Shown here piece after piece: positions 1 to 8,786 of a stretch of 64,000 nucleotides of DNA. The notes below the pieces were generated by a model that saw only the letters and a program-made list of their open reading frames with translations, searched no databases and was not told the DNA's origin. Location: positions 237,042-301,041 of the forward strand of contig NZ_JAHXRL010000005.1 in assembly GCF_019392245.1 (NCBI RefSeq), given 5' to 3'. The stretch is from Sulfitobacter sp. CW3. Lineage in GTDB: Bacteria; Pseudomonadota; Alphaproteobacteria; Rhodobacterales; Rhodobacteraceae. The translations under genes were made by a program, and so were the position numbers. Position 1 is the stretch's first letter, and every line of letters starts with the position of its first letter.

Positions 1-461
1 TTGAGGCACAAAACCTCGAGACCAAAAAAGAAGCCGAAGCAATGGCGGACAAGCTGAACGGTCAGCAGTTCGTTGTTATCCGCTCCGCTTCCGATTCGGG
101 TGCTTTGTACGGTTCCGTTACAACACGTGACGCAGCCGACGTTGCAACCGCCGAAGGTTTCACAGTCGACCGCAAACAGGTCGTTCTGCGCAACCCGATC
201 AAAGATCTGGGCCTGCACGACGTAACCGTCGTTCTGCACCCCGAAGTAGAAGCCACCATTCAGTTGAACGTTGCACGTTCCCCTGAAGAGGCCGAACTTC
301 AGGCGGCCGGCAAGTCGATCCAAGAACTGGCAGCGGAAGAAGAAGCCGCAGCAGAGTTCGAAATCTCTGAATTGTTCGACGATATCGGCTCTGCCGCGAA
401 CGATGACGAAGATCTGGCTGAAGCGGTTGAAGCGCAGGAAGACGACGAAGCGAAAGCTTAA
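1..461 (+). CDS. rplI: 50S ribosomal protein L9, 3' part
   Basis: L9 bridges domains of 23S rRNA at the base of the L1 stalk of the large ribosomal subunit. The reading frame is open from the first full codon at position 3 and runs into the methionine at 42, so the true start lies upstream of the window and the N-terminal RNA-binding domain is missing. The visible part has the typical L9 connecting helix followed by the C-terminal domain ([18 protein letters not shown], then a VVLHPEVEA strand). It ends in a long acidic tail of about 50 residues rich in Glu, Asp and Ala, which is common in alphaproteobacterial L9. A strong hairpin terminator follows 25 bases after the stop. Confidence 0.95.
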   Translation, partial: EAQNLETKKEAEAMADKLNGQQFVVIRSASDSGALYGSVTTRDAADVATAEGFTVDRKQVVLRNPIKDLGLHDVTVVLHPEVEATIQLNVARSPEEAELQAAGKSIQELAAEEEAAAEFEISELFDDIGSAANDDEDLAEAVEAQEDDEAKA

Positions 462-485
462 GTCTCTCAATGCCTTAGAAGATTT

Positions 486-520
486 AACGCCGTCCCCACA
501 TGCTGGGGGCGGCGTTTTCA
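486..520 (+). terminator. Rho-independent terminator of rplI
   Basis: A G+C-rich stem with 12-base arms starting AACGCCG and ending CGGCGTT (486-497 and 505-516) encloses a short loop and is followed by a T-rich tract. It lies just downstream of the rplI stop on the same strand. The remaining bases up to the next gene at 728 show no other clear feature. Confidence 0.85.
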
Positions 521-727
521 TTTGGTGGTCGCGCACGAACCGCCCTGCATGGCATTCGCCAGAATCACCCCCTTAAAAAACAAATTCTCCACGTCGCAGC
601 CCGCGCGTCTGCGCTTCTACGCTCATTCGACGTCGGTTTAGGCGACCCTCTGCCCATGCAAAACCGCCAAGGTTGCGAGGCACTTCATCCGATGTAGTGT
701 TTCCAAAGCAAAAACCAGAGTGTCCAG

Positions 728-1210
728 ATGACAGCCATATCACGCCGCCTTTTGTGCCAGATGCTCTTGTGCAGCACTGGCCTTGCCGCTTGCGCAAGCA
801 CACCATCACCCGGCCCGGCCCCTGCCCCCAAAATGCAGCTTTATCCGAACGAGACGCCGGAACTGCGCAGCCTGATCAACAAATGGGCCGACTTTTACGA
901 CGTCCCGCGCCCGCTTGTGCACCGCCTGGCCATTCGGGAAAGCACCCACCGCCCAGAGGCCCGCAATGGCCCCTACTACGGGTTGTTGCAGATCCTGCCG
1001 GCAACAGCGCGCGGCATGGGGTTTCAGGGCAGCTCGGGCGATTTGCTGAACCCTGACGTGAACCTGAAATACGGGGTGAAATATCTGCGTGGCGCGTGGC
1101 TGCTGGCAGACGGCGATCACACGACAGCGATCAAATGGTACGCAAGCGGCTACTACTACGAAGCCAAACGCCGCGGCATGTTAAATGAAACCGGCCTGCG
1201 CAACGGGTGA
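728..1210 (+). CDS. Lytic transglycosylase-like lipoprotein (SLT domain)
   Basis: Predicted peptidoglycan lytic transglycosylase, cleaving the MurNAc-GlcNAc bond with anhydro-ring formation in the periplasm. The 160-residue protein begins with a lipoprotein signal whose lipobox LAAC puts the lipidated cysteine at residue 22. A Pro-rich linker follows, then a compact SLT (goose-lysozyme-like) domain at about 45-155. Visible SLT motifs are the catalytic glutamate in RES (E71), YYGLLQI (about 83-89) and a late AIKWYASGYYYEAKR segment. It is small for the family but the core looks complete. It is monocistronic, ending at a palindromic repeat element. The exact cellular role (housekeeping recycling or assembly of a wall-spanning machine) cannot be told from context. 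Confidence 0.85.
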   Translation: MTAISRRLLCQMLLCSTGLAACASTPSPGPAPAPKMQLYPNETPELRSLINKWADFYDVPRPLVHRLAIRESTHRPEARNGPYYGLLQILPATARGMGFQGSSGDLLNPDVNLKYGVKYLRGAWLLADGDHTTAIKWYASGYYYEAKRRGMLNETGLRNG

Positions 1211-1211
1211 T

Positions 1212-1255
1212 CGGAAAATTCGAATTTTCCGGCCCGGAATTTTTTGAAAATTCCG
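1212..1255 (+). repeat. REP/BIME-like double palindrome, copy 1
   Basis: Two adjacent palindromes lie here: a perfect 20-bp palindrome with arms CGGAAAATTC/GAATTTTCCG (1212-1231), 3 bases, then an imperfect inverted repeat with arms CGGAATTTT/AAAATTCCG around a 3-base loop (1235-1255). The same two-unit structure recurs in opposite orientation at 16365-16407, with the 20-bp palindrome identical. Both copies sit directly after gene 3' ends, so they could act as transcript 3' ends or be dispersed extragenic repeats. Confidence 0.75.
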
Positions 1256-1270
1256 CCACCGCCAGATAGC

Positions 1271-1298
1271 AAAAGGGCCACCCAAACGGATGGCCCTT
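1271..1298 (-). terminator. Rho-independent terminator of tig
   Basis: Arms AAGGGCCA (1273-1280) and TGGCCCTT (1291-1298) form a stem with a 10-base loop. On the minus strand the stem is followed by a run of T, which places a canonical terminator about 30 bases beyond the trigger factor stop codon. Confidence 0.85.
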
Positions 1299-1328
1299 CG
1301 CTAATTCTCACCTAGAAGGCGGTTAGAC

Positions 1329-2660
1329 TTATTCGTCTTCCAGCGCTTCAACAGCTTTTTGAAGGTCCTCTTTGGACACTTCTTTTTCGTTCAATGTCGC
1401 TTGTTCAAACACGTGGTCAACGACCTTGTCTTCAAACAATGGCGCACGCAGCTGCTGCTGCATTTGCTGGTTTTGCTGAACGAATTCAAAGAACTGGCGC
1501 TCTTGACCCGGGTACTGACGTGCCTGGTTCATGATCGCTTGGGTCATCTCTGCGTCTGTTACCTGAACTTCGGCTTTCTGACCCAGCTCTGCCAACAGCA
1601 GGCCAAGACGAACGCGGCGTGCTGCCAAGGTCTTGTGCTCTTCTGTGGTTTCGATCTCTGGGTGGTCATGGCCCTGAACATCAGGGTTGTCTTCGTGCCA
1701 CAGCTGGTGGGCGATCTGGCCCGCTTCGGCATCCAACAAGGACGGTGGCAGGTCAAAGCTGACCAGTTTGTCCAGCTCGTCCAGCAGGCCACGCTTCATA
1801 ACAGCGCGCGATGCGCCCATGTATTCAGCTTCCAGACGTTCGGCGATTTGTGTTTTCAAACCGGCCAGATCTTCTGCGCCAAACTTGGTTGCCAGTTCGT
1901 CATCGATCTTGGCAGCAACAGGCTTTTTAACGTCTTTGACTTTGCATTCAAACACGGCCTCTTTGCCAGCAAGGTGCGGCGCTTGGTAATCATCTGGGAA
2001 AGAAACGGTAACGTCTTTTTCTTCACCAGCAACAACACCAACCAGCTGCTCTTCAAAGCCGGGGATGAAGGAGTTGGAGCCCAGTACCAAAGGATAATCC
2101 TCTGCAGCACCGCCATCAAACGCTTCGCCGTCAACTTTACCCAAGAAATCGAACACGATCTGGTCGCCGTCTTTGGCTTTTGTGCCCGCTTTGCGCGATT
2201 CAAAATCTTGTGCAGTCTCGGCCAGGTTTGCCAGCGCTTCTTCAACCGCGGCATCGTCGGCTTTGACGACCATTTTCTCTAGCTTGATGGATGTCAGATC
2301 AACTTCAGGAATCTCGGGCAGCGCTTCATAGGTCATTGTGACCTCGACATCGTCGCCTTCTTTCCAGTCTTCGTTGGCCATTTTCACATCGGGCTGCATC
2401 GCAGGGCGATCGCCGGACTTTTCAAAATGCTCTTGCATGGCACCATCGATGGCTTCTTGCATGGCTTCGCCCATAACCTTTTGGCCGAACTGCTTTTTCA
2501 GCAGCGCCATAGGTACTTTACCTTTGCGAAAGCCCTTCATTTCGACTTCGGGCTGTGCTTCGGCCAGCTTTTCGTTGACCTTGGCCTCCAGCTCAGCTGC
2601 TGTCACAGTGATGGCATAGCCGCGTTTCAGACCTTCGTTCAGCGTCTCGTTGACCTGCAT
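1329..2660 (-). CDS. tig: Trigger factor, ribosome-associated chaperone and PPIase
   Basis: Trigger factor docks on ribosomal protein L23 at the tunnel exit and shields nascent chains; it also has peptidyl-prolyl isomerase activity. The 443-residue length is normal. The N-terminal ribosome-binding domain carries the signature GFRKGKVP (43-50). An FKBP-type PPIase domain follows at roughly 155-245 ([22 protein letters not shown], then [16 protein letters not shown]). The remainder is the helical C-terminal cradle, with a Gln-rich segment ([11 protein letters not shown]) and an acidic end. Start ATG at 2660 gives the usual MQVxE N terminus. It is a single gene with its own terminator. Confidence 0.97.
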   Translation of the reverse strand: MQVNETLNEGLKRGYAITVTAAELEAKVNEKLAEAQPEVEMKGFRKGKVPMALLKKQFGQKVMGEAMQEAIDGAMQEHFEKSGDRPAMQPDVKMANEDWKEGDDVEVTMTYEALPEIPEVDLTSIKLEKMVVKADDAAVEEALANLAETAQDFESRKAGTKAKDGDQIVFDFLGKVDGEAFDGGAAEDYPLVLGSNSFIPGFEEQLVGVVAGEEKDVTVSFPDDYQAPHLAGKEAVFECKVKDVKKPVAAKIDDELATKFGAEDLAGLKTQIAERLEAEYMGASRAVMKRGLLDELDKLVSFDLPPSLLDAEAGQIAHQLWHEDNPDVQGHDHPEIETTEEHKTLAARRVRLGLLLAELGQKAEVQVTDAEMTQAIMNQARQYPGQERQFFEFVQQNQQMQQQLRAPLFEDKVVDHVFEQATLNEKEVSKEDLQKAVEALEDE

Positions 2661-2700
2661 GTTTGCTCCATAGGGTAAGGCCGCGCGATAATCGGCGCGG

Positions 2701-2716
2701 GCGGAAAAATTTCCGC
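2701..2716 (-). repeat. Short palindrome upstream of tig
   Basis: GCGGAAA-AA-TTTCCGC forms a 16-bp inverted repeat about 40 bases upstream of the tig start. It resembles the outer arms of the double-palindrome element at 1212-1255 but is shorter, so it could be a relic of that element, a regulatory hairpin in the tig leader, or chance. Confidence 0.35.
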
Positions 2717-2805
2717 TCTTCTATTTGGGCCTGCGCTTGGGCGCAAGCGGATTTGGGTTGGGCCCGGACCGGCGGCGCATAAAACCCGCCAAACCAAGCC
2801 CCGAA

Positions 2806-3090
2806 TTACATCCCCAAGGCTTCTTTATACATCTCAAGGACGGCTTCTTCTTCAGCAATGTCGTCTTTGTCGCGTTTACGCAACGAGATCACTTTGCGCA
2901 GCACTTTGGTATCGTAACCGCGCGATTTGGCTTCGGCCATGACCTCTTTTTGCTGCTCGGCCAGATCTTTCTTTTCTGAATCAAGGCGTTCAATCCGCTC
3001 GACGAACTGACGCAGCTCGTTTGCGGTGACGCGGTAGGTGGCATCGCCAACGACGTCGGCGGATTCGGGGTTCGTAGCACTGTCGCTCAT
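2806..3090 (-). CDS. gapR: GapR-family DNA-binding protein (DUF2312)
   Basis: GapR is an alphaproteobacterial nucleoid-associated protein that binds A+T-rich, overtwisted DNA and supports replication and topoisomerase action. The 94-residue protein has the family layout: a short variable N terminus, then a coiled-coil stretch (ELRQFVERIERLDSEKKDLAEQQKEV) and the basic region SRGYDTKVLRKVISLRKRDK, ending in the acidic helix EEEAVLEMYKEALGM. The reading frame stays open far upstream, but MSDSATN at 3090 is chosen because family homology begins just after it and the upstream translation is low-complexity and unlike GapR. It lies alone between tig and a divergent small membrane protein gene. Confidence 0.9.
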   Translation of the reverse strand: MSDSATNPESADVVGDATYRVTANELRQFVERIERLDSEKKDLAEQQKEVMAEAKSRGYDTKVLRKVISLRKRDKDDIAEEEAVLEMYKEALGM

Positions 3091-3196
3091 TGCGGGGTCC
3101 TGTGTCTGGAAAGGGTCAGCGCCCTGACTAACGCCGCGCCTGCCCTGCCGCAAGCCACACTTGCGATACCTTGCCGATTGAGATAGCTCGCGCCCC

Positions 3197-3436
3197 ATGG
3201 AAAATGCATCAACATCTTTATTCGACATTCTGATCTGGGTCGGCGCGCTGATCTCGCTCGTAGGATTCTTTGGCCTTGTTTGGTGTATCGTCACCGTAAT
3301 GCGGGCAAAACGCGCCAGCCTGTCCGAAGACGACATGCGCGCCGTCTTGCAGAAAGCCTTGCCGCTTAACCTTGCCTCGCTGTTTCTGTCAGTCATCGGT
3401 CTGATGATGGTCGTGATCGGGATCATGCTGGGCTAA
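3197..3436 (+). CDS. Small two-helix inner-membrane protein, unknown function
   Basis: The function is not recognised. The 79-residue product has two clear hydrophobic helices, at about 10-33 (ILIWVGALISLVGFFGLVWCIVTVM) and 58-78 (LASLFLSVIGLMMVVIGIML). They are joined by a charged cytoplasmic-type loop (RAKRASLSEDDMRAVLQKALP), suggesting a hairpin membrane protein. It diverges from gapR with about 106 bases between the starts. Codon use matches its neighbours and an ATG start is present, so it is probably a real conserved small gene. Confidence 0.7.
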   Translation: MENASTSLFDILIWVGALISLVGFFGLVWCIVTVMRAKRASLSEDDMRAVLQKALPLNLASLFLSVIGLMMVVIGIMLG

Positions 3437-3544
3437 ATACGCGGCCCGCGAATTAACGCTTGAAACATATTCAATAATCTTTATATATCCTATTAACACG
3501 GGACGTATCTTTGCGGCCCCTCCTAACGTGTGAATGGGAATAAC

Positions 3545-3976
3545 ATGATTGAAGTCGAATGGATTTGGGGGCTGATTGGCGGCCTGATTATTGGATGTGG
3601 CGGCGCTGTCTATCTCTTGGGCAACGGGCGCATCATGGGGGCCAGCGGTATCATCGGCGGGCTTGTTGACGGCACGGGCCGCAATGCTTGGGTCGAACGG
3701 GTCAGCTTCATCGCGGCGCTTGTCCTTGCGCCAGCACTGTTGATTTACTTCTCCGGACGCCCTGCTGAAACCAACCTTACAGACAATTGGGTGCTTATTG
3801 TTGTGGCCGGGCTGCTGGTCGGCGTCGGCACTCGGGTCGGCAATGGTTGTACGTCAGGCCATGGCGTCTGCGGCATCTCGCGGCTGTCACCGCGCGGGAT
3901 CGTGGCCACTTTGGTCTATATTTTTGCAGGTGCGGTGATGGTTGTTGCCCTGCGCTCCATGATGGGGGGACTGTAA
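3545..3976 (+). CDS. YeeE/YedE family transporter subunit (PmpA-like)
   Basis: This is half of a split YeeE/YedE-type membrane transporter, a family that takes up thiosulfate or other sulfur species. The 143-residue protein has about four hydrophobic segments and the family motif [10 protein letters not shown] with cysteines 102 and 109, which in YeeE relay thiosulfate through the channel. A GTG at 3530 is in frame, but ATG at 3545 is preferred because GGGA lies just upstream and the protein then begins as in homologues. It is followed after one base by the partner half and then by a DUF442 gene, forming a three-gene operon. Confidence 0.85.
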   Translation: MIEVEWIWGLIGGLIIGCGGAVYLLGNGRIMGASGIIGGLVDGTGRNAWVERVSFIAALVLAPALLIYFSGRPAETNLTDNWVLIVVAGLLVGVGTRVGNGCTSGHGVCGISRLSPRGIVATLVYIFAGAVMVVALRSMMGGL

Positions 3977-3977
3977 G

Positions 3978-4400
3978 ATGCGGAATATGATTGCTGTTTT
4001 GTCCGGTGCATTGTTTGGCATTGGCCTGTATATCGCGGACATGACCAACACCGTTAAGGTACAGGGATTCCTGGACTTTTTCGGCAGCTGGGATCCGACA
4101 TTGGCCTTTGTGATGGGCGGTGCGATTATACCAATGGCCGTTGCATGGGCGTTGACGCGCAACCGCAAACCGCTGATTGGCGGCGAATTTCCTGCCCGTC
4201 CCGAGGCCAAATTTGACCGCCGGCTGATTGTTGGTGCGATCCTGTTCGGCATGGGCTGGGGTCTGGTTGGGCTTTGCCCGGGTCCGGCACTTGCCTCGCT
4301 TAGTTATGGCGGCATTGGCGGGCTGGTTTTCTTGGTGGCGATGCTGTCGGGGATGCTAATCGCCCCCAAAGTTTCGGCACTGCTGGACAGCAAACCCTGA
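3978..4400 (+). CDS. YeeE/YedE family transporter subunit (PmpB-like)
   Basis: This is the second half of the split YeeE/YedE transporter. The 140 residues contain about four membrane segments and the motif GMGWGLVGLCPGPAL with cysteine 100, equivalent to the GxxxGxCPGP motif of the family. It starts one base after the stop of the first half (TAAgATG), so translation is surely coupled. Such pairs are often linked with persulfide-handling proteins, matching the DUF442 gene that follows 17 bases later. The transported sulfur species cannot be read from the sequence. Confidence 0.85.
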   Translation: MRNMIAVLSGALFGIGLYIADMTNTVKVQGFLDFFGSWDPTLAFVMGGAIIPMAVAWALTRNRKPLIGGEFPARPEAKFDRRLIVGAILFGMGWGLVGLCPGPALASLSYGGIGGLVFLVAMLSGMLIAPKVSALLDSKP

Positions 4401-4417
4401 GCTGGTTAAATCACGCT

Positions 4418-4843
4418 ATGGATATGCATCAAATCACCCCCCGCTTCTTTGCTTCGCCTCAGATTGATCCGTCCGATATGGCCGCGATCAGCGAGGCGGG
4501 CGTTACCTTGATCCTGTGCAACCGCCCCGATGCGGAGGTGCCACCAAGCCATCAGCACCAGGCGATCAAGGCTGCCGCCGAAGCGGCGGGGATCAAATTT
4601 GCATATCAGCCCCTGACCCATCAGACGATGACGCCAGACGTGATCGCCAACAACCGCGCAATCGGTGCGGGCTTGGACGACGAAACCGTTCTGGCCTATT
4701 GCGCGTCTGGCACACGGTCGACGGTGGCTTGGGCCCTTGGTAAGGCTGGCGATATCCCGGCGGATGATCTGATCGAGGCGGCTCAGGCGGGCGGCTATGA
4801 TCTGTCCCACATGCGCGGCATCCTCAGCACCAACTACGCGTAA
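4418..4843 (+). CDS. TIGR01244/DUF442 sulfurtransferase-phosphatase-like protein
   Basis: A 141-residue single domain of the DUF442 family (the N-terminal domain of Blh-type proteins), with a dual-specificity-phosphatase fold and rhodanese-like chemistry. The active-site loop YCASGTRS is visible (C95 and R100, a CX4R arrangement), as is the family's N-terminal LILCNRPDAE with C34. Being the last gene of the YeeE/YedE operon suggests it processes the imported sulfur, for example as a persulfide carrier. No BigR-type regulator or persulfide dioxygenase accompanies it here. It ends 9 bases before the convergent FliM/FliN-like gene. Confidence 0.85.
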   Translation: MDMHQITPRFFASPQIDPSDMAAISEAGVTLILCNRPDAEVPPSHQHQAIKAAAEAAGIKFAYQPLTHQTMTPDVIANNRAIGAGLDDETVLAYCASGTRSTVAWALGKAGDIPADDLIEAAQAGGYDLSHMRGILSTNYA

Positions 4844-4852
4844 ACGCCCTTA

Positions 4853-5992
4853 TCAGCCGGTCGTGTACTGGCTGATAAGATCTTCGGCGTCGTCCTCGAA
4901 CCCGGGTAAATCCGACAAGTCGGGCATCGGGGCGCTGGCAAAATCCATGTCCGCGGCGGGCATGGGGGCCGCGTTCATCGCAGGGCCGGGCAATGCAGCC
5001 AAATCTTGGACGCTGTAAAAATCGTCGAACTGGGAATCCTGCGCCCCTTCCGCCTTCAATATACCAGCATCTGATGATCGCCGGCTTGGGACATCGCGCT
5101 GTTTCGCGCGCGGTTTGACACGCAAGGCGCGCATGCCCTCCCGCTGGCCAAGAACGCCATGCCCCAAAATCCGCCCTTCCAACGTCCTGATCTGCGCGTC
5201 CGAGAAACTGACCCGCCCCAGTTCAAGGACCTGCCCCACCTGCAAAGCCCCAGCCGCCCGGATTGGCAGTTGAAGCTGGGTGAGCGACACGATCAGGTTG
5301 GCTTTCAGTGATAGCACGTTCTCGCAAAGGGTTTTACTGCCCTCGTCAGCTGCGTCTTCGTCGTCCTCTGAATCAGGGGGGTCGATCTTTGGCGGCGGTT
5401 TTGGGACAGGCAGACAGAACAACAGCTCTCCCTGCCGGGTACCTTGGGCCAGATCCAGGGTCAGGCGCAGAATTTGATATTCTTTGTCCTCTAGCGCCAG
5501 CATCAACAAACGGATGTCTTGGGCCTTGGCACCGAATTTGAACCCGGTCATCAAACGCCGTTCGTCTTCGGTTTCCGGTAACGGGGCCGCCCGTTCCAGC
5601 AAGATATTGATAAAGGGTTCAATCAAGGACGCATCGGTGGTTGTCATGATACGTGCGGGGCCATCGGCCTTGAATGGCTGCACCGAACCCATGGTTTGCT
5701 GCTGGATCAGCCCCCCGACAAAAGCAGCGTCAACCATCGCCGCACCGCGCGCGCCGCCGGGCCCGTCAAGCAAGACCATCAAGTGGTCTTCTTTAAAGAC
5801 GGCGGCGCAGCCTTCATTATCCACGATTTCCTGCGTAGCCCCCAGCACCGCCAGGGGCAATTCGAACAGATCGTTGCCAACCTTTGACATGCTCAGCCGC
5901 AGCGCCCTGAGCACAGAAACAGTGCGCGACTGGTGCATAGCCCGTCCCGCCTGCGTCTTACGCCGCATCGCTGATTGTTGCTGCTCCGTCAC
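4853..5992 (-). CDS. FliM/FliN-like flagellar C-ring (SpoA-domain) protein
   Basis: Predicted flagellar switch-complex component. The 379 residues comprise an N-terminal FliM-like middle region (about 25-190: LRALRLSMSKVGNDLFELPLAVLGATQEIV and FVGGLIQQQTMG), an acidic Pro-rich linker (about 205-230), then a SpoA-type beta domain at about 235-300 (LIVSLTQLQLPIRAAGALQVGQVLELGRVSFSD). A disordered Pro/Asp-rich tail follows. The N terminus lacks a recognisable CheY-binding FliM motif. The start is GTG at 5992, supported by GGAG six bases upstream; the first internal ATG has no such site. No other flagellar gene is in the window, so it is an orphan here beside a histidine kinase gene. Confidence 0.75.
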   Translation of the reverse strand: MTEQQQSAMRRKTQAGRAMHQSRTVSVLRALRLSMSKVGNDLFELPLAVLGATQEIVDNEGCAAVFKEDHLMVLLDGPGGARGAAMVDAAFVGGLIQQQTMGSVQPFKADGPARIMTTTDASLIEPFINILLERAAPLPETEDERRLMTGFKFGAKAQDIRLLMLALEDKEYQILRLTLDLAQGTRQGELLFCLPVPKPPPKIDPPDSEDDEDAADEGSKTLCENVLSLKANLIVSLTQLQLPIRAAGALQVGQVLELGRVSFSDAQIRTLEGRILGHGVLGQREGMRALRVKPRAKQRDVPSRRSSDAGILKAEGAQDSQFDDFYSVQDLAALPGPAMNAAPMPAADMDFASAPMPDLSDLPGFEDDAEDLISQYTTG

Positions 5993-6059
5993 TGCATACT
6001 CCGCCGGACTCTGATCCCCGTTTGGGACAGGTTTATACGGTTAATCGTAAAGATGATCT

Positions 6060-8786
6060 TTATGCAGACGCGGCAATCTGAATATTGTCGGGGGTGTCGC
6101 TGTGCGGCCCAATTGGCAGTGTCACGCGAAAACCGGTACCCGCCACATCAGGCAGATAGACGATATCCCCTTGCAAACGCGTGATAATTTCACGGCATAT
6201 GGCAAGGCCAAGCCCGGCCCCCTCGCCGCCTTGACCCGGAACACGGCTGAATTTCTCAAAGATCAGCGCCCGCGAGGCAGGATCGATTCCGGCACCGTTA
6301 TCGATAAAATCAATCGCGACGTGATCGTCATGGCGCACCACGTTGATCCGCAGTTCGGGCACATCCGCGACGCAGTATTTCTGCGCGTTGGTAATCAAGT
6401 TGATAAACACCTGCGCCAGCCTGTCAAAATCGGTCTCAAGCATCACATCTTCGCTGTGCAGGTCGCGGATGATCTGGATCGCGCCGGTGTTGGCCGCCTT
6501 GCCCGTGGTCACCGCAAGGTCCAGCACATCACGCAACGACCCGTGTTCCCGGTTCAGCGTAACCGCGCCATTTTCCAACACCGAAAGCCCCAACAGATCG
6601 TCCAGCAGACGCGTCAGCCTGATGGTTTCCGAATGGATGATCGACGCATAGCGGGTCTTTTCCTCGGGGCTTAATGCCTGCGCATCGCGCAAGATTTCCG
6701 AAAACGACCGGATCGATGTCATGGGGGTGCGCAGTTCATGACTGATTTGGCTAAGAAAGCTGTCTTTTTGATGCGAAAGCTGGGTCAGCTTGTCATTGGC
6801 ACCGCGCAGTTTTTCAGCCGTATCAGACAGCTCGCGCGACTTGATCTCGAGCTGGCTGGAATATTCCAACATTTGCGCAGATTCGTCAGCCACCGCCAGC
6901 AGATCGCGCACCGAAACCGACGCGCCCCCCACCAACTGGGCCACCATCGCATGGGCCGTTGCCGCCCCCACAGATGCTGCAAGCTCTCGCTCCAACGCTT
7001 GCACAAATCGCGGGGTGGGTTCTGGCAAACCTTCGGCTTTTTCCTGCAATCGCGCCTGCGCACGGAAAAACGCCTGCGCCTCGTTCGGGCCAAGGATGCG
7101 TTGCGCCATAATCATCAGGTCTTCGGTGCCTGCCTCAGACGCAGTCCACCCGCGTGCTGGGCTTGAGTGGTCAAAGATGTTGACGAATTGCGCACCCTGC
7201 AAACGCTCCATCGGGGTGGGGAAACTGACCAGCGACCCCAAGATAAAGGCGAGCGTGTTTAACGACAGGCTCCAGACCACGGCATGCACGGTGGGGTCCA
7301 GCCCGCTAACACCGAACAGGGCCTCTGGTCGGAGCCACGACAACCCGAACAACCCGTGTTCAAATGTCTGCGCAGACAAGGCGGCACCGGGGCCAAAGCT
7401 GGGCAACAGCATCGTGAATATCCACAAGGCAAAACCGATGCACAGCCCGAATACCGCCCCTGTGCGCGTCGCACCGCGCCAGAACACACCGCCCAGCAGG
7501 ACCGGCAGAAACTGCGCGACCCCGCCAAAGGAAATTGTTCCGATAGCAGCCAACGCGCCGCTACCGCCCGAGGCACGGTAATAGGAATACCCAAGCGCAA
7601 TAATAAACAGGATCGACAACCGCCGCGACAGGATCACCACATGGCGCACATCGCCCGATTGCTGCACAGTCCCCTGCCCGAAGGCCAGCCAGATCGGCAT
7701 AACGATATGGTTGCTGACCATGGTCGACAATGCCAAGGTCGCCACAATCACCATGGACGTGGCCGATGAAAACCCGCCCAGAAATGCCAGCATCGCCAGA
7801 TTGTTCTGCCCCTGGCTAAGCGGCAGGCTCAGCACGAAAAGATCGGGGTTTGACCCTTCGGGCAGCAGGTTCAGCCCCACCACCGCGATGGGCACCACAA
7901 ACAGGCTCATCATCATCAGATATAGCGGAAAGGCCCAACTGGCGATTTGCAGATGGCGTTCATCGTCGTTTTCGACAACCAACACCTGAAACATCCGCGG
8001 CAGGCAGATCAAGGCGGCCGCCGCCAGCAAGGTCAGCGCCGCCCAGCGTCCGCCATCCACCTGCCATACGCCAATGTCAGAGCGGTCGATCTGTGCCATC
8101 GCCTCGGTCAGGCCACCCGCAAGGCCCCAGACCACAAACACACCAACCGCGATCAGGGCCAGCAGCTTTACAATTGCCTCGACCGCGATGGCGATCACCA
8201 CGCCGTGGTGGCGTTCGTTGACGTTCAAATTCCGAGTGCCGAACAAGACCGTAAACAGCCCCAGCCCCACGGCCACCCAGAATGCAGCCTGCGCCGTGTT
8301 GATCGGATCAGCCGTGCCGCCAGCCAGATTGGGCGGGGCCGCAAAGATCGACAATGATAGGGTAACCGACTGTAATTGAAGAGCAATATATGGCGTCACG
8401 CCGATAACAGCCATCACCGTCACCAGAATGGCCAACAGGTTGGATTTACCATAGCGCGAGGAAATCAGATCCGCGACCGAGGTCACACGGTGCGAACGCC
8501 CGATGCGCACCAAGCGGCGCAGCAACCACCACCAACCGATCAGAACCAGACTGGGGCCAAGATAGATCGTCACATATTCCAGCCCCGACCGTGCGGCGTA
8601 TCCAACGGCCCCGTAGAACGTCCAGCCTGTGCAGTAAATCGACAAGGACAGCGTATAAACCAGCGGTGAACGCAGCAGCCAATCGCCGCGCCCTTTGACC
8701 GCGGCACGTTCCGCCGCAAAGGCGACCGCAAACAAGCCCACAACATACAAAAGGCACACAGCAATCAGTTGGTTTAGCGACACCAT
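6060..8786 (-). CDS. SSS-family transporter/sensor histidine kinase fusion (CbrA/CrbS-like)
   Basis: A 908-residue fusion. The N-terminal part, to about 480, is a sodium/solute symporter (PutP-like) module with about 13 membrane segments (ITY-type motifs such as LVYTLSLSIYCTGWTFYGAVG and VTSVADLISSRYG). A linker and coiled coil follow, then a kinase core with phospho-acceptor H683 in SHELRTPMTS, N-box N800 (ITNAQKYC), and G-boxes DNGAG (829-833) and GEGAGLGLA (854-862). Known relatives CbrA and CrbS couple solute transport or sensing to nutrient-use regulation. The start at 8786 is set by a TGATG overlap with the upstream small membrane gene. It forms an operon with that gene and a receiver gene. 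The ligand is unknown. Confidence 0.92.
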   Translation of the reverse strand: MVSLNQLIAVCLLYVVGLFAVAFAAERAAVKGRGDWLLRSPLVYTLSLSIYCTGWTFYGAVGYAARSGLEYVTIYLGPSLVLIGWWWLLRRLVRIGRSHRVTSVADLISSRYGKSNLLAILVTVMAVIGVTPYIALQLQSVTLSLSIFAAPPNLAGGTADPINTAQAAFWVAVGLGLFTVLFGTRNLNVNERHHGVVIAIAVEAIVKLLALIAVGVFVVWGLAGGLTEAMAQIDRSDIGVWQVDGGRWAALTLLAAAALICLPRMFQVLVVENDDERHLQIASWAFPLYLMMMSLFVVPIAVVGLNLLPEGSNPDLFVLSLPLSQGQNNLAMLAFLGGFSSATSMVIVATLALSTMVSNHIVMPIWLAFGQGTVQQSGDVRHVVILSRRLSILFIIALGYSYYRASGGSGALAAIGTISFGGVAQFLPVLLGGVFWRGATRTGAVFGLCIGFALWIFTMLLPSFGPGAALSAQTFEHGLFGLSWLRPEALFGVSGLDPTVHAVVWSLSLNTLAFILGSLVSFPTPMERLQGAQFVNIFDHSSPARGWTASEAGTEDLMIMAQRILGPNEAQAFFRAQARLQEKAEGLPEPTPRFVQALERELAASVGAATAHAMVAQLVGGASVSVRDLLAVADESAQMLEYSSQLEIKSRELSDTAEKLRGANDKLTQLSHQKDSFLSQISHELRTPMTSIRSFSEILRDAQALSPEEKTRYASIIHSETIRLTRLLDDLLGLSVLENGAVTLNREHGSLRDVLDLAVTTGKAANTGAIQIIRDLHSEDVMLETDFDRLAQVFINLITNAQKYCVADVPELRINVVRHDDHVAIDFIDNGAGIDPASRALIFEKFSRVPGQGGEGAGLGLAICREIITRLQGDIVYLPDVAGTGFRVTLPIGPHSDTPDNIQIAASA

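Noticed and set aside
1359..2282. A 307-codon open frame on the plus strand opposite tig
   Set aside because: It is fully antisense to the well-supported trigger factor gene and its translation is Phe/Cys-rich with no domain.
3091..3426. N-terminal extension of the gapR frame
   Set aside because: The extra 112 residues do not resemble GapR and would run into the divergent small membrane gene; MSDSATN at 3090 is the natural start.
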